Positions 34,291-43,187 of a stretch of 46,634 nucleotides of DNA are shown piece by piece (position 1 is the first letter of the stretch; each line of letters begins with the position of its first letter). This DNA comes from an uncultured Oscillospiraceae bacterium. Its GTDB lineage: Bacteria; Bacillota; Clostridia; Oscillospirales; Oscillospiraceae. Location: contig CAKTVW010000018.1 of the NCBI GenBank assembly GCA_934630495.1, forward strand, positions 1-46,634, written 5' to 3'. The position numbers and the translations under genes were made by a program. Below the pieces are notes generated by a model, which saw only the letters and a program-made list of their open reading frames with translations, had not been told where the DNA came from and made no database searches.

Positions 34291-35283
34291 ATGCAGCAAT
34301 ATCATGACGCTCCGCAGGTCTTACGGGAGTTTTTATCCTACCACGAAACGATCAAGGGCCAATCACAGCGCACGATCTTCGAATACTACCTTGATCTTCG
34401 GATGTTCCTGCGGTTCATGAAGCTCGTGAAAAACGAAATGCCATACCAAACGGACTTGGACAGTATCGATATCAAGGATGTTGATTTAGAATTTATAAAA
34501 GCAATAACCATTACTGATATTTTTGATTTTCTTTCCTATCTTGCCAATGACCGCCAAACGAACGATTCCGCCGGGATCGGCGCGGCGGCGCGCGCGCGCA
34601 AGCTGTCTGCCGTTAAATCCTTCTACAAGTACCTGACCGTCCGCACCAAGCAGCTTACCGTCAATCCCGTAAAAGAGATCGAATACCCGAAAATCCGAAA
34701 ATCTCTCCCGAAATACCTCACGCTTGAGGAATCCAAACGCCTCATCTCCTCTGTCAGCGGCCCGAATGCAAAGCGCGATTACGCGATTTTGATGCTGTTT
34801 TTGAACTGCGGCATTCGCCGCTCCGAGCTGGTCGGGTTGAATTTATCTGACATTTACGAGGACAGGATTCGCGTAACAGGAAAAGGGAACAAAGAGCGTA
34901 TCGTGTATTTCGGTACGGCCTGCAAGCGGGCGATCGACGATTATCTCCCCGAACGCGGCAAAAAGGTATTGACAGACAACCGCGCGTTGTTCGGTTCACG
35001 CGACAATAACCGCATCAGCGTGACGGCGGTGCACCGTCTTGTCAAAAAATACATGCTCATGGCAGGGCTTGACCCGACACAGTATTCGGCACACAAGCTG
35101 CGGCATACCGCCGCGACCCTGATGGTATCCAACGGCGTTGACATCAAAACGGTTCAGGAGGTCTTGGGGCACGAGCACCTGAATACGACGGAGATCTATA
35201 CACATATTGAAAATACGGAACTGAAAATCGCGGCGGAGGCCAATCCCCTCTCCCGTATCACAAAGGAGAATGAAGATGCGTAA
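34291..35283 (+). CDS. tyrosine recombinase, XerC-like
   Basis: 330 residues: core-binding domain (about 1-130) and catalytic domain with Arg in LNCGIRRSELVGL, Lys in VTGKGNKERIVYF, HKLRHTAATLM, LGHEHLNTTEIYTHIE. ATG 34291 follows GGAGG. It differs from the XerD at 1524 and is about 35 residues longer, with a linker after position 90. Chromosomal XerC or a second family of Xer-like recombinases are both possible. No att-like repeats are visible next to it. It overlaps the HAD gene by eight bases. Confidence 0.85.
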   Translation: MQQYHDAPQVLREFLSYHETIKGQSQRTIFEYYLDLRMFLRFMKLVKNEMPYQTDLDSIDIKDVDLEFIKAITITDIFDFLSYLANDRQTNDSAGIGAAARARKLSAVKSFYKYLTVRTKQLTVNPVKEIEYPKIRKSLPKYLTLEESKRLISSVSGPNAKRDYAILMLFLNCGIRRSELVGLNLSDIYEDRIRVTGKGNKERIVYFGTACKRAIDDYLPERGKKVLTDNRALFGSRDNNRISVTAVHRLVKKYMLMAGLDPTQYSAHKLRHTAATLMVSNGVDIKTVQEVLGHEHLNTTEIYTHIENTELKIAAEANPLSRITKENEDA

Positions 35284-35923
35284 AACACTGGTTTTTGACT
35301 TGGACGGAACATTGCTGAATACCCTTGGCGATCTTCGCGACAGCACGAATTATGCGTTAAAAAAGTTCGGATATCCGGAGAGAACGACAGAGGAAATACG
35401 GAATTTTGTCGGAAACGGTTTGAAAATGCTGATCGTTCGCGCACTGCCGAAGGACAGCCCCGACGTTGAAGCGGTGCTCGCGGAGATGAAGCGTCACTAT
35501 GTCCGAAACTGCGCGAATCTGACGCGACCGTATGACGGCATTCCGGAGATGCTCGCAAAGCTGCGCGGTGCGGGCTTCCGCCTTGCGATCGTATCGAATA
35601 AGGCTGCTCCGATGGTGAGTCTTTTGCGCGAGCACTATTTTTCCGACCTGATTCCCGTGGCGGTCGGCGAAAGCGAAGCAATTGCCAGAAAGCCTGCACC
35701 CGACATGGTATTTGAAGCGCTGCGACAGCTCGGCAGCGCGCAGGAGGACGCCGTGTATATCGGCGATTCCGACGTCGACATCCTGACGGCAAAAAACAGC
35801 GGTATCCCCTGCCGCTCCGTCTGCTGGGGCTTCCGTTCCGAGGATGAGCTGTGCAGGTCGGGGGCAAAAACCGTTTACCGCACCCCCGAGGAATTGTACC
35901 GGGCGCTGACCGCCGACGGTTGA
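35276..35923 (+). CDS. HAD-family hydrolase, phosphoglycolate phosphatase-like
   Basis: 215 residues: motif I DLDGTLLNTLGDL, motif II IVSNKAA, motif III lysine in IARKPAP, motif IV YIGDSDVDILTAKNSGI. The cap is small and helical, as in Gph. Members remove phosphate from small organic phosphates such as 2-phosphoglycolate; the precise substrate is uncertain. I take ATG 35276, with AAGGAG 8 bases before, rather than 35270. It overlaps the recombinase and is translationally coupled. Confidence 0.9.
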   Translation: MRKTLVFDLDGTLLNTLGDLRDSTNYALKKFGYPERTTEEIRNFVGNGLKMLIVRALPKDSPDVEAVLAEMKRHYVRNCANLTRPYDGIPEMLAKLRGAGFRLAIVSNKAAPMVSLLREHYFSDLIPVAVGESEAIARKPAPDMVFEALRQLGSAQEDAVYIGDSDVDILTAKNSGIPCRSVCWGFRSEDELCRSGAKTVYRTPEELYRALTADG

Positions 35924-35945
35924 GCAATAAGATGATATCCTGTAA

Positions 35946-35980
35946 TATCGGGAGAAGCCGTCCGACGGCTCCTCCCGATA
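35946..35980. terminator. hairpin between convergent genes
   Basis: 16-bp stem with one mismatch, TATCGGGAG-A-AGCCGT / ACGGCT-C-CTCCCGATA, loop CCG. It sits between the HAD stop (35923) and the ATP-grasp stop (35988). There is no clear U-run; it is a possible bidirectional terminator. Confidence 0.6.
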
Positions 35981-35987
35981 CAGATCA

Positions 35988-37010
35988 TCAGCGTATTTTT
36001 TTCATTTCATCGCCGAGAACATCGGCAATTTCCTTCCAATGTCCCGTTCGCTGATCCTTCAGCTTATAATGCTGCAGGATGCCATAGCCCGGGTACTGGT
36101 TGCCCTCGACGATCACCGGACCGTTAACGGAAAACGCGATATCCCAGCCGATATACCGCTCCTGCGGAAGCCGTCTTGCGGCCGAACGGCAAAGCTCGAA
36201 AGCCTCCTTGACGCCCGGAATGAGCACATCCCGGAAGGCGGTCCCGGTCAGCGGATGCTTTTCATACACATTCCCGTAATCGTCGATCACGTTGCTGTCG
36301 ATCCTTCCGTCCTCGCCCATGCTGAAATACAGGTCGTCGGTGCTGCCAATCACGTTGTCGGCATTTTGGTTGATGCGGAAGGCGTTGCGCAGAACAACGA
36401 TCTCTCCGTCGGCCTTCCGCAGCGTAACGACGCGGAAGGAATTGACGACGCAGGGATTGAGACGATTGACGGCGTCGCATTGGACGATCGCCTCCTCGAC
36501 CAGCAGGTAGCCCTCGGAGATCAGTGCGTCATAGAGGGCTTTTTTGTCCGAAACGGCAGTCAGATCGACCTTTTTCACGCCGTGTCCGCCCTCACCGATG
36601 GGTTTTTTGGCAAAAACGACTTGCTTTCCCTCTAAGAAGGAACAAAACTCGGAAAGCTCCGCTTCGCGGAGGTTACAGTATTCGCGGCCGAGATAATCCG
36701 AAAAGTAGCGGTTAAATACCAGCTTGTCGTCCAGAATGACCTTATAATAATCGTCGTTGAGGTAGTGAATGATCTTGTAAAATTTCTTTGCCGTGACAAA
36801 GGTATCACGCTCGGCAGCGTTCAGGTGGATATAGTCCCCGCGAAAATAGTCCGTATAGCCCGCGCCTCGCTTGAGCATCGCGCCGATCATGGACAGATAG
36901 ATATACGGCTTTGATTTTCCGGTGTTTTTGTGGATCACTTCGACATGGCGCTTCATGCGATCGCGATTGATCGTCTTGAATTTTCTCAGCATCCAGCCTC
37001 TGACAGACAT
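35988..37010 (-). CDS. sugar-transfer-associated ATP-grasp protein
   Basis: 340 residues. A basic helical N-terminus (GWMLRKFKTINRDRMKRHVE) is followed by an ATP-grasp domain with VFAKKPIGEGGHGVKK, EGYLLVEEAIVQ, VNSFRVVTLR and GWDIAFSVNGPVIVEGNQYPGYG. This matches PF14397, found with glycan biosynthesis genes; members probably ligate an acid to an amine or hydroxyl with ATP. ATG 37010 is selected because the frame upstream reads through the radA end region and has no ribosome binding site. It is 44 bases after radA on the same strand, so it likely shares its transcript. Confidence 0.85.
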   Translation of the reverse strand: MSVRGWMLRKFKTINRDRMKRHVEVIHKNTGKSKPYIYLSMIGAMLKRGAGYTDYFRGDYIHLNAAERDTFVTAKKFYKIIHYLNDDYYKVILDDKLVFNRYFSDYLGREYCNLREAELSEFCSFLEGKQVVFAKKPIGEGGHGVKKVDLTAVSDKKALYDALISEGYLLVEEAIVQCDAVNRLNPCVVNSFRVVTLRKADGEIVVLRNAFRINQNADNVIGSTDDLYFSMGEDGRIDSNVIDDYGNVYEKHPLTGTAFRDVLIPGVKEAFELCRSAARRLPQERYIGWDIAFSVNGPVIVEGNQYPGYGILQHYKLKDQRTGHWKEIADVLGDEMKKIR

Positions 37011-37054
37011 ATTTGCATCCTGCTTTCCTTTGAATTTTGAAAAAAGGTGGTTTT

Positions 37055-38416
37055 CTATAGCGAAACGGCAATAGCTTCGCGCAGATTCCGCACGCGCAGA
37101 AGCTCCAAGCCCTCCGGCGCCTTCAACTCCGTCGTGCCGCTGCGCGGGATCACACATTGGGTAAAACCGAGGCGGCGGATCTCGCTCAGGCGCTGCGAAA
37201 GCTGTCCGACGGCACGGATCTCGCCGGTCAGGCCGACCTCTCCCACGGCCGCAAGCGTATCGGAAACAGGCTTGTCCTGTGCGGCGGAGGCGGCGGCAAT
37301 GGCGACGGCCAAATCGGCGGCAGGCTCATCCAGACGCAGGCCGCCGATAACATTCAAATAGACATCCGTATTAAAAAAGCGAAGCCCCGCGCGTTTTTCC
37401 AGCACGGCTAGGAGCATGGCTGCCCGATTGTAGTCAAAGCCGTTGCTGGTACGGCGCGGAATATTCAGCGTCGTCGGCGCAACGAGCGCCTGCACTTCGG
37501 CAAGCACGGGGCGTGTTCCCTCCATTACGCAAGCGACGCAGGTCCCCGGCGTTCCAAGCGGCCTGCCGGAGAGCAGCAGCTCGGACGGGTTCGGAACCTC
37601 GCGCAGTCCGCGATCGTCCATCTCGAAGACGCCGATCTCGTTGGTAGAGCCGAAACGATTTTTCGCCGCGCGAAGCAGGCGGTAAGAGGTATGAGACTCG
37701 CCCTCAAAATAGAGCACGCAGTCGACCATGTGCTCGAGCACCTTCGGCCCGGCGATCGCGCCCTCCTTGTTGATATGACCGACGACAAAGACCGTCACAC
37801 CACTTCCCTTGCAATACTGCATCAGGCGCATCGTGCAGTCCTTGACCTGCGTCACGGAGCCTGCGGAGGCCTGCTTATCCTCGGTGTAGAGCGTCTGAAC
37901 CGAATCGACGATCAGAAGATCGGGCTTCAGATTCTCCGCGGCGGCAAGAATTTCCTCCAGATTTGTTTCGCAGAGAAAGTAGAGTGTATCGGACGAGACG
38001 CCGAGACGTTCGGCGCGGAGCTTCAGCTGGCTCTCGCTCTCCTCTCCCGACACATACAGGATCGTCTGACGCCGACTGATCTGCTGGCAGATTTGCAGGA
38101 GCAGCGTGGATTTGCCGATCCCCGGCGCACCGCTGACGAGCACCAGAGAGCCGCGCACGCCGCCGCCGCCCAGCACACGGTCCAGCTCGCCCATACCCGT
38201 CGTAAAGCGAAGCGCTTCGTCGGTTTTGATTTCGCTCAGGCGCTTCGGACGGGCATCGGAAATGCGGACGGAACCGCGCTGTGCGGAGGGCTTTACAGCC
38301 GGTGACGGCGTATACTCCTCCATGGTGTTCCACTGCCCACAGGCCGTGCAGCGCCCCGACCACTTTGGGCTTTCGTTGCCGCAATTGGTACATACAAAGA
38401 CGGTTTTAGACTTCAT
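37055..38416 (-). CDS. radA: DNA repair protein RadA (Sms)
   Basis: 453 residues: N-terminal zinc finger (FVCTNCGNESPKWSGRCTAC), RecA-like domain with Walker A SGAPGIGKSTLLLQ and the RadA-specific KNRFGSTNEIGVF, then a Lon-like C-terminal domain (PAADLAVAIAAAS region). RadA drives branch migration in recombination. Its length is normal. Starts inside the end of cwlD (11-base overlap), so the two are coupled. Confidence 0.97.
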   Translation of the reverse strand: MKSKTVFVCTNCGNESPKWSGRCTACGQWNTMEEYTPSPAVKPSAQRGSVRISDARPKRLSEIKTDEALRFTTGMGELDRVLGGGGVRGSLVLVSGAPGIGKSTLLLQICQQISRRQTILYVSGEESESQLKLRAERLGVSSDTLYFLCETNLEEILAAAENLKPDLLIVDSVQTLYTEDKQASAGSVTQVKDCTMRLMQYCKGSGVTVFVVGHINKEGAIAGPKVLEHMVDCVLYFEGESHTSYRLLRAAKNRFGSTNEIGVFEMDDRGLREVPNPSELLLSGRPLGTPGTCVACVMEGTRPVLAEVQALVAPTTLNIPRRTSNGFDYNRAAMLLAVLEKRAGLRFFNTDVYLNVIGGLRLDEPAADLAVAIAAASAAQDKPVSDTLAAVGEVGLTGEIRAVGQLSQRLSEIRRLGFTQCVIPRSGTTELKAPEGLELLRVRNLREAIAVSL

Positions 38417-39116
38417 GATTGTCCTCCGAGTAGGAATTGACCGTGCAGGCGATCACCGCCGCAAGCTTCTTTTGATAGGCCTCATCACGCAGAAGCGCTT
38501 CCTCCGCCGCGTTTGACAGAAAGCCGCACTCGACCAGAACGGCCGGACAGGAAATATGCTCCATCAGGTATACCCCGTTGGATTTTTTGCATTGGCGGTG
38601 GTTGTTGGGGTCAAGCTGGACCGAAAGCTGCTCCTGAAGCTGCTCGGCAAGCGCCTGACTGCCCGCCGTTTTCGCATAAAAGACCTGTGCGCCGCGATAT
38701 TTGGATTCCTGAAACTGATTTTGATGTATGCTGACGAGCAGCGCGTTGTCGACAGCCTCGACGGCCCGAACGCGGTTGCGAATGTCCGAGACCTTTTTCT
38801 GCGCGATCGTCGTTCCCTCGGTATAGACGCTGACGTCGGTCGCGCGGATCATGACCGTGCGCCGCCCGAGCAGATGCAGCAGATCGTTCAGGCGCAGGGA
38901 GATCTGTAAGTTGATGCTGCTCTCGTGTACGCCCGTAACGGAGATCGCGCCGCCGTCCTCGCCGCCGTGTCCCGCGTCGATGACCACCGTAGCGGCCCTT
39001 TGCGAACTGCCGGAAACGGCGATCGCCGTACTGACGCGCGAAACGGCCAAAGCGCCTGCGATCAGCGCCGCGCACAGAAAAAAACAAATCCAACCGTAAT
39101 TCTTCGAGCTTGACAT
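38406..39116 (-). CDS. cwlD: N-acetylmuramoyl-L-alanine amidase CwlD
   Basis: 236 residues: N-terminal signal/anchor helix (WICFFLCAALIAGALAVSR) and an Amidase_3 domain with zinc ligands in DAGHGGEDGG, the E of HESSINLQ, the H of VSIHQNQ, and the catalytic Glu of VLVECGFLSN. In Bacillus CwlD starts muramic delta-lactam formation in the spore cortex. ATG 39116 is preferred over GTG 39125 because GGGGGTG then lies at 7 bases. A promoter lies at 39172-39200. First gene of the cwlD-radA-ATP-grasp operon. Confidence 0.93.
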   Translation of the reverse strand: MSSSKNYGWICFFLCAALIAGALAVSRVSTAIAVSGSSQRAATVVIDAGHGGEDGGAISVTGVHESSINLQISLRLNDLLHLLGRRTVMIRATDVSVYTEGTTIAQKKVSDIRNRVRAVEAVDNALLVSIHQNQFQESKYRGAQVFYAKTAGSQALAEQLQEQLSVQLDPNNHRQCKKSNGVYLMEHISCPAVLVECGFLSNAAEEALLRDEAYQKKLAAVIACTVNSYSEDNHEV

Positions 39117-39171
39117 TTTCGGCACCCCCGCAACAGACTATGCGCGGACGGCGAAAATTATTGCTGTGCTT

Positions 39172-39200
39172 ATTATAGCATAGGCTCCGCATAAACGCAA
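39172..39200 (-). promoter_or_regulatory. promoter of the cwlD-radA operon
   Basis: Minus strand: TTGCGT (39200-39195), 17 bases, TATAAT (39177-39172), about 55 bases upstream of cwlD. Confidence 0.65.
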
Positions 39201-39247
39201 GAAACGAAATGCGCCGTCACTATGCCGTAAAAAATCCGAAAAAACAT

Positions 39248-39276
39248 TTGAAAAATTCTTTCGGCCGTGATAAAAT
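39248..39276 (+). promoter_or_regulatory. promoter of the MATE gene leader
   Basis: TTGAAA (39248-39253), 17 bases, TAAAAT (39271-39276). Transcripts would start near 39283 and meet the terminator hairpin at once. Confidence 0.75.
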
Positions 39277-39290
39277 AATGGCAACGAGCG

Positions 39291-39339
39291 GCAGAAATGC
39301 GTAAGTCCGGTTTTTGGACTTACGCATTTCTGCGTTTTT
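39291..39339 (+). terminator. leader terminator (attenuator) before the MATE gene
   Basis: 18-bp perfect stem GCAGAAATGCGTAAGTCC / GGACTTACGCATTTCTGC with loop GGTTTTT, followed by GTTTTT (39334-39339). It lies between the promoter at 39248 and the MATE ribosome binding site. No plus-strand gene ends upstream (cwlD is divergent), so it can only act on the MATE transcript. Confidence 0.8.
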
Positions 39340-39359
39340 ATTAGGAGGTAACACAACAA

Positions 39360-40763
39360 ATGGAAGAACAAAAGCATTCCTATCTTGCCGAGGAACGAGT
39401 CGGCAGGCTGATGGGGAAATACGCCGTGCCCTGCGTTATTTCGCTGCTGGTAGGCGCACTTTATAACATCGTCGATCAGATCTTTATTGCCAACGCGGAC
39501 TACCTCGGCTCCTACGGCAACGCGGCAAACACCGTCGTCTTTCCGCTGACGGTCATCGCGCTGGCGATTGCGGTGATGGTCGGCGACGGCTGCTGCGCCT
39601 TTGTCAGCCTGAGCCTCGGTAAGAGGAACCCGTCCGACGCTTCGCGCAGTATGGGAAACGCCGTGACGCTGACCGTTGCGCTGAGTATCGTGCTGACGGC
39701 GCTGTATCTGTGCTTCAGCGGCGCAATTATCGAAATGTTCGGCGGAACGGTCAATGTAGAGACATTTCGCTATTCAAAGGAGTATTTTTTCTGGATCTCC
39801 CTCGGCATACCGTTTTATATGTTCGGTCAGGCCATGAATCCGGTCATCCGCGCAGACGGCAGTCCGAAATTTGCCATGATCTCCACGCTGGCAGGGGCGG
39901 CCATCAACATCATTCTCGACCCAATCTTCATTTTTATTTTCAAATGGGGCATGATGGGCGCCGCGGTTGCAACGGTTATCGGACAGGTCGCAACGGCCGC
40001 GCTCGCTGTTTGGTATCTCTGCCACACGAAAACGGTCGCGCTTTCGTATAAGGACTTCCGTCTCCGTACGGGCATTGTCCGTCAGACTCTGATGCTCGGC
40101 ATCTGCAGCTTTCTCTCTCAGATATCGCTCGTTGCGGCCATGGCGGCGATCAACAACATGGTTCGGAAATACGGCGCGCCGGACGCGATCTTCGGACAGC
40201 CGCAGTATGCGCAGATCCCGATGGCCGTCGTCGGGATCGTCATGAAATTCTTTCAGATCGTGATCTCGATCGTTGTGGGCATGGCGGCCGGCTGCATTCC
40301 GATCGTCGGTTACAATATGGGCGCCGGTCTGAGAGCGCGCGTGAGGTCGCTGTTCACGAGGCTGCTGGTCGCCGAAGCGCTTGTAGGTGGAGCCGCGCTC
40401 GTCATCGTAGAGGTTTTTCCGGGAGCGCTGATCCGAATTTTCGGTGCGGCCAACGAGAGCGCATACTACACGGAATTTGCCCTGAAGGCATTCCGAATCT
40501 ACCTGTGCATGATAATTTTTGCATGTATCAACAAGGCGGCGTTCATCTTTTTACAGGCGATGGGCAAGGCCGCCGCGTCCACACTGCTTTCCATGGTGCG
40601 CGAGATCGTGTTCGGCGTGGGGCTTGCACTGCTGCTGCCGATGTATTTCGGACTTGACGGCGTTCTGTATTCCATGCCGGTATCCGATATTCTGACGGCG
40701 ATCTTGTCTGCGGTCGTGATCGTTCTGACCTATCGGCAGCTTTCCGAAAAAGCAACCGCATAA
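39360..40763 (+). CDS. MATE family multidrug/metabolite efflux transporter
   Basis: 467 residues, twelve predicted membrane helices, MATE fold: VPCVISLLVGALYNIVDQIF, ANTVVFPLTVIALAIAVMVGDG, GQAMNPVIRADGSPKFAM, and the second-half GMAAGCIPIVGYNMGAG. Members use Na+ or H+ gradients; many clostridial ones have unknown substrates. AGGAGGT precedes ATG 39360. The leader contains a promoter, a terminator-like hairpin and then the ribosome binding site. Confidence 0.93.
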   Translation: MEEQKHSYLAEERVGRLMGKYAVPCVISLLVGALYNIVDQIFIANADYLGSYGNAANTVVFPLTVIALAIAVMVGDGCCAFVSLSLGKRNPSDASRSMGNAVTLTVALSIVLTALYLCFSGAIIEMFGGTVNVETFRYSKEYFFWISLGIPFYMFGQAMNPVIRADGSPKFAMISTLAGAAINIILDPIFIFIFKWGMMGAAVATVIGQVATAALAVWYLCHTKTVALSYKDFRLRTGIVRQTLMLGICSFLSQISLVAAMAAINNMVRKYGAPDAIFGQPQYAQIPMAVVGIVMKFFQIVISIVVGMAAGCIPIVGYNMGAGLRARVRSLFTRLLVAEALVGGAALVIVEVFPGALIRIFGAANESAYYTEFALKAFRIYLCMIIFACINKAAFIFLQAMGKAAASTLLSMVREIVFGVGLALLLPMYFGLDGVLYSMPVSDILTAILSAVVIVLTYRQLSEKATA

Positions 40764-40789
40764 GGACGGCTCATCGACGCTCCGCCCGA

Positions 40790-42049
40790 TCACACGGGCT
40801 TTGTGATGCCGGTTCGCCGTTCCTTGGAAAGTCCGCCCGCAAGAACGGTCTCCGCGCCGACGAATCGCGCCCGTCTGAGGATGCCCTCGCCGTATTTATC
40901 GCGCAGATCGTCCACCGTATTATCAAGCTTTGCCTTGCGCTCATAGTCGGCGGCATCGGCGATCTCAAACAGGTCGTACTGCCGCCGACCGCGTATCTCC
41001 AGGCGGCTTGCCTGCACGCCGAGCTGCCTGAGCGGCGTTTCGCCGTCCCATGCCTCGTCAAAAATTCGGCACGCGTGGCGGAACAGCTCCTCCGTGCCGT
41101 CGGTCGCACAGGGCAGCGTGGCCTGATGGGAATAATTCCGAAAGGTATTTGTCCGCAGGCTGACGCCGAGGCAGCGCGCGGCCTTTTGATCGCGGCGCAT
41201 CCGCATAGCGACCGTTTCGCACAGCGACAGCAGAATGCGGTGCGCCTCCGCCGCGTCGGTCACGTCGGCGGGAAGCGTTGTGGCGTTGCTGTAGCCTTTA
41301 TTCGCCTCCGGCTCCGGCAGCAATATGTCGCTGCATCGCCCGTTCGCGGAATGCCAGAGCGCCAGTCCCGGCTTATAGAGCTTCCTGACCAGCATGTCGG
41401 GGTCGGCGTGCGCAAGCTGCCCGATGGTGTCAATGCCGAGAAGATGCAGCTTGCGCTCCGTCGCAGGTCCGACCATGAACAGGTCGCGCACCGGAAGCGG
41501 CCAGAGCTTCCGCTCGATCTCCCACGGATACAGCGTGTGCACCTTATCAGGCTTTTCAAAGTCCCCTGCCATCTTGGCCAGCAGCTTGTTTGTGGAAATG
41601 CCGATATTCACCGTAAAGCCCAGCTCGTCGGAAATGCGCTTACGCAGCATTTCAGCGGCGGCGGACGGAGCGCCGTACAGCCCCTCCGTCCCGGTCATGT
41701 CGACCCATGCCTCATCGATGGAATACTGCTCCACCAACGGCGAAATTTGGCGCAGGATCGCCGTAAAATGTCTGGACGCGCTCACATAGAGCGAATAATC
41801 CGGCGGGATCAGGATCAGCTCGGGACATTTGCTCTGCGCCTGAAAGATCGGCTCGCCCGTTTTGACGCCGCGCTTCTTGGCAGAAGGGCTTTTCGCGAGG
41901 ATCACGCCCTGACGGTTGTCCCTATCCCCTGCCACGGCGGACGGAACGGTGCGCAGGTCCAGCGTCTCCCCCAGCACCCGCAGACGGTACGCCGCCGACC
42001 ACGATAGAAACGCGCTGTTTACGTCCACATGAAAAATGATCCGTTCCAT
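40790..42049 (-). CDS. dinB: DNA polymerase IV (Y family)
   Basis: About 419 residues: palm with DVNSAFLSW and YSIDEAWVDMTG, then NIGISTNKLLAKMAG, finger/thumb and little-finger domains, ending KERRTGITKPV. Error-prone translesion polymerase. The start is set at ATG 42049 (MERIIFHVD), because the small gene before it ends at 42051 and the two are coupled; the longer frame is inside that gene. The operon promoter has a LexA-type box in its spacer, so SOS induction is likely. Confidence 0.95.
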   Translation of the reverse strand: MERIIFHVDVNSAFLSWSAAYRLRVLGETLDLRTVPSAVAGDRDNRQGVILAKSPSAKKRGVKTGEPIFQAQSKCPELILIPPDYSLYVSASRHFTAILRQISPLVEQYSIDEAWVDMTGTEGLYGAPSAAAEMLRKRISDELGFTVNIGISTNKLLAKMAGDFEKPDKVHTLYPWEIERKLWPLPVRDLFMVGPATERKLHLLGIDTIGQLAHADPDMLVRKLYKPGLALWHSANGRCSDILLPEPEANKGYSNATTLPADVTDAAEAHRILLSLCETVAMRMRRDQKAARCLGVSLRTNTFRNYSHQATLPCATDGTEELFRHACRIFDEAWDGETPLRQLGVQASRLEIRGRRQYDLFEIADAADYERKAKLDNTVDDLRDKYGEGILRRARFVGAETVLAGGLSKERRTGITKPV

Positions 42050-42050
42050 A

Positions 42051-42311
42051 TCAGTATACCGTCCGAAACAGCGTCCAGCAGTGCGTGCGGACGGTGTAGC
42101 GCAGCTCAAACAGGCGCTCCTTCCCCGCAAGCCGCGCCTTGCAGAGATATTGAATGGCGTCGATCCCGGCGTATTGGATCGTTCGGAAGGACACGACCTG
42201 CGAGATCGCCACCGTTTGCAGGCATTGCTCCTCGTCCTCCATACGGAAGCGAAGCGGAGTGAGCGTGCCGTCCGTTCCGCAGACGGAGATCATTTCAATT
42301 TGCAAATTCAT
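42051..42311 (-). CDS. small DinB-associated protein, DUF6504-like
   Basis: 86 residues, mostly beta: TPLRFRMEDEEQCLQTVAIS and KARLAGKERLFELRYTVRTH followed by CWTLFRTVY. The pattern (PxRFRxxxEE near the start, E-L-x-Y and W-x-L-x-R-x-Y at the end) resembles the DUF6504 proteins that accompany translesion polymerases in other bacteria. GAGGGGAG precedes ATG 42311. Its stop lies 2 bases from the dinB start, so the two are coupled. The function is unknown; it may be an accessory to DinB. Confidence 0.65.
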   Translation of the reverse strand: MNLQIEMISVCGTDGTLTPLRFRMEDEEQCLQTVAISQVVSFRTIQYAGIDAIQYLCKARLAGKERLFELRYTVRTHCWTLFRTVY

Positions 42312-42337
42312 GTGCGCAGCACTCCCCTCTCGTTCGT

Positions 42338-42378
42338 TTGTTTTATTATATCAAACATTTGTTCGAATTGCAAGCGGA
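42338..42378 (-). promoter_or_regulatory. SOS-type promoter with LexA box
   Basis: Minus strand: TTGCAA, 17 bases, TATAAT (about 42344-42372). The spacer contains CGAACAAATGTTTG (42365-42352), one mismatch from the Gram-positive LexA box CGAACRNRYGTTYG. A repressor there would block the dinB operon. Confidence 0.75.
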
Positions 42379-42475
42379 ATTTACAGGAAGCCACAGCCGC
42401 CCGCGCCGCGAGATTCGCAGTTGCAATGCGGACAAAAATCTGCTATGATGATCGTGGATAAACGGGAGGGATTTG

Positions 42476-43132
42476 ATGAAATACCGATGCTTGGTGCTGG
42501 ATCATGACGACACGGCCGTTATGAGCGCGGAAACCGTAAACTATCCGGCTATCATGGAGCGCTTGAGCCAAACGCATCCGGAGCTTCGGCTCAGCTTTGA
42601 AGATTTTACGCGCTACTGCTTCCGCTACAACTATACCGGAATGTGCCGAAAGATCCTGCACCTGACGGAGGAAGAAATCGCCGACCAATTTGAGTTCTGG
42701 CGAGGCTATGTCCGTACGCACGAACCGGCCGTCTACGAGGGCTTCGGCGAAATGCTGAAGCGTTTCCGTGCCGAGGGCGGTATCGTCTGCGTTTCGTCGC
42801 ATTCGGGCATTGAAAATATCACCCGTGACTATACAAAAAACTTCGGCTTTGTTCCGGATCAAATATTTTCCTTTGAGCTGGGCGAGGAAAAGCGCAAACC
42901 GGCGCCGTATGCGCTTCGGGAGATCATGCGTCTTTATGAGCTGGAGCCGCAGGAGCTTTTGATGGTAGACGATATGAAGGGCGGCTGTGACATGGCGCGA
43001 AGCTGCGGCGTCCCCTTCGCCTGTGCGGGCTGGTCGCATAATGATCCGGAAATCGCCGATTATATGCGGAAAAACAGCGATTTTTATTTTGCATCCGTCG
43101 CGGACTTTACGCAATGGCTGTTCGACGAATAA
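42476..43132 (+). CDS. HAD-superfamily hydrolase
   Basis: 218 residues: motif I LDHDDTAVMS (DxDxT form LDHDDT), motif II CVSSHSG, the lysine of KRKPAPYAL, motif IV VDDMKGGCDMARSCG. The cap has an aromatic block RYCFRYNYTGMCRKI. Substrate unknown. ATG 42476 follows GGGAGGG at 5 bases; the frame also has a TTG at 42473. It lies 55 bases upstream of smpB on the same strand and divergent from dinB. Confidence 0.85.
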   Translation: MKYRCLVLDHDDTAVMSAETVNYPAIMERLSQTHPELRLSFEDFTRYCFRYNYTGMCRKILHLTEEEIADQFEFWRGYVRTHEPAVYEGFGEMLKRFRAEGGIVCVSSHSGIENITRDYTKNFGFVPDQIFSFELGEEKRKPAPYALREIMRLYELEPQELLMVDDMKGGCDMARSCGVPFACAGWSHNDPEIADYMRKNSDFYFASVADFTQWLFDE

Positions 43133-43187
43133 AGCGCTTGACATCGATGTTATAATAATAAGGAAGCTCGTAAAAGGCGGTGAGGAA

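Noticed and set aside
43138..43156. TTGACA followed by TATAAT before smpB
   Set aside because: The two boxes are only 7 bases apart, too close for a promoter.
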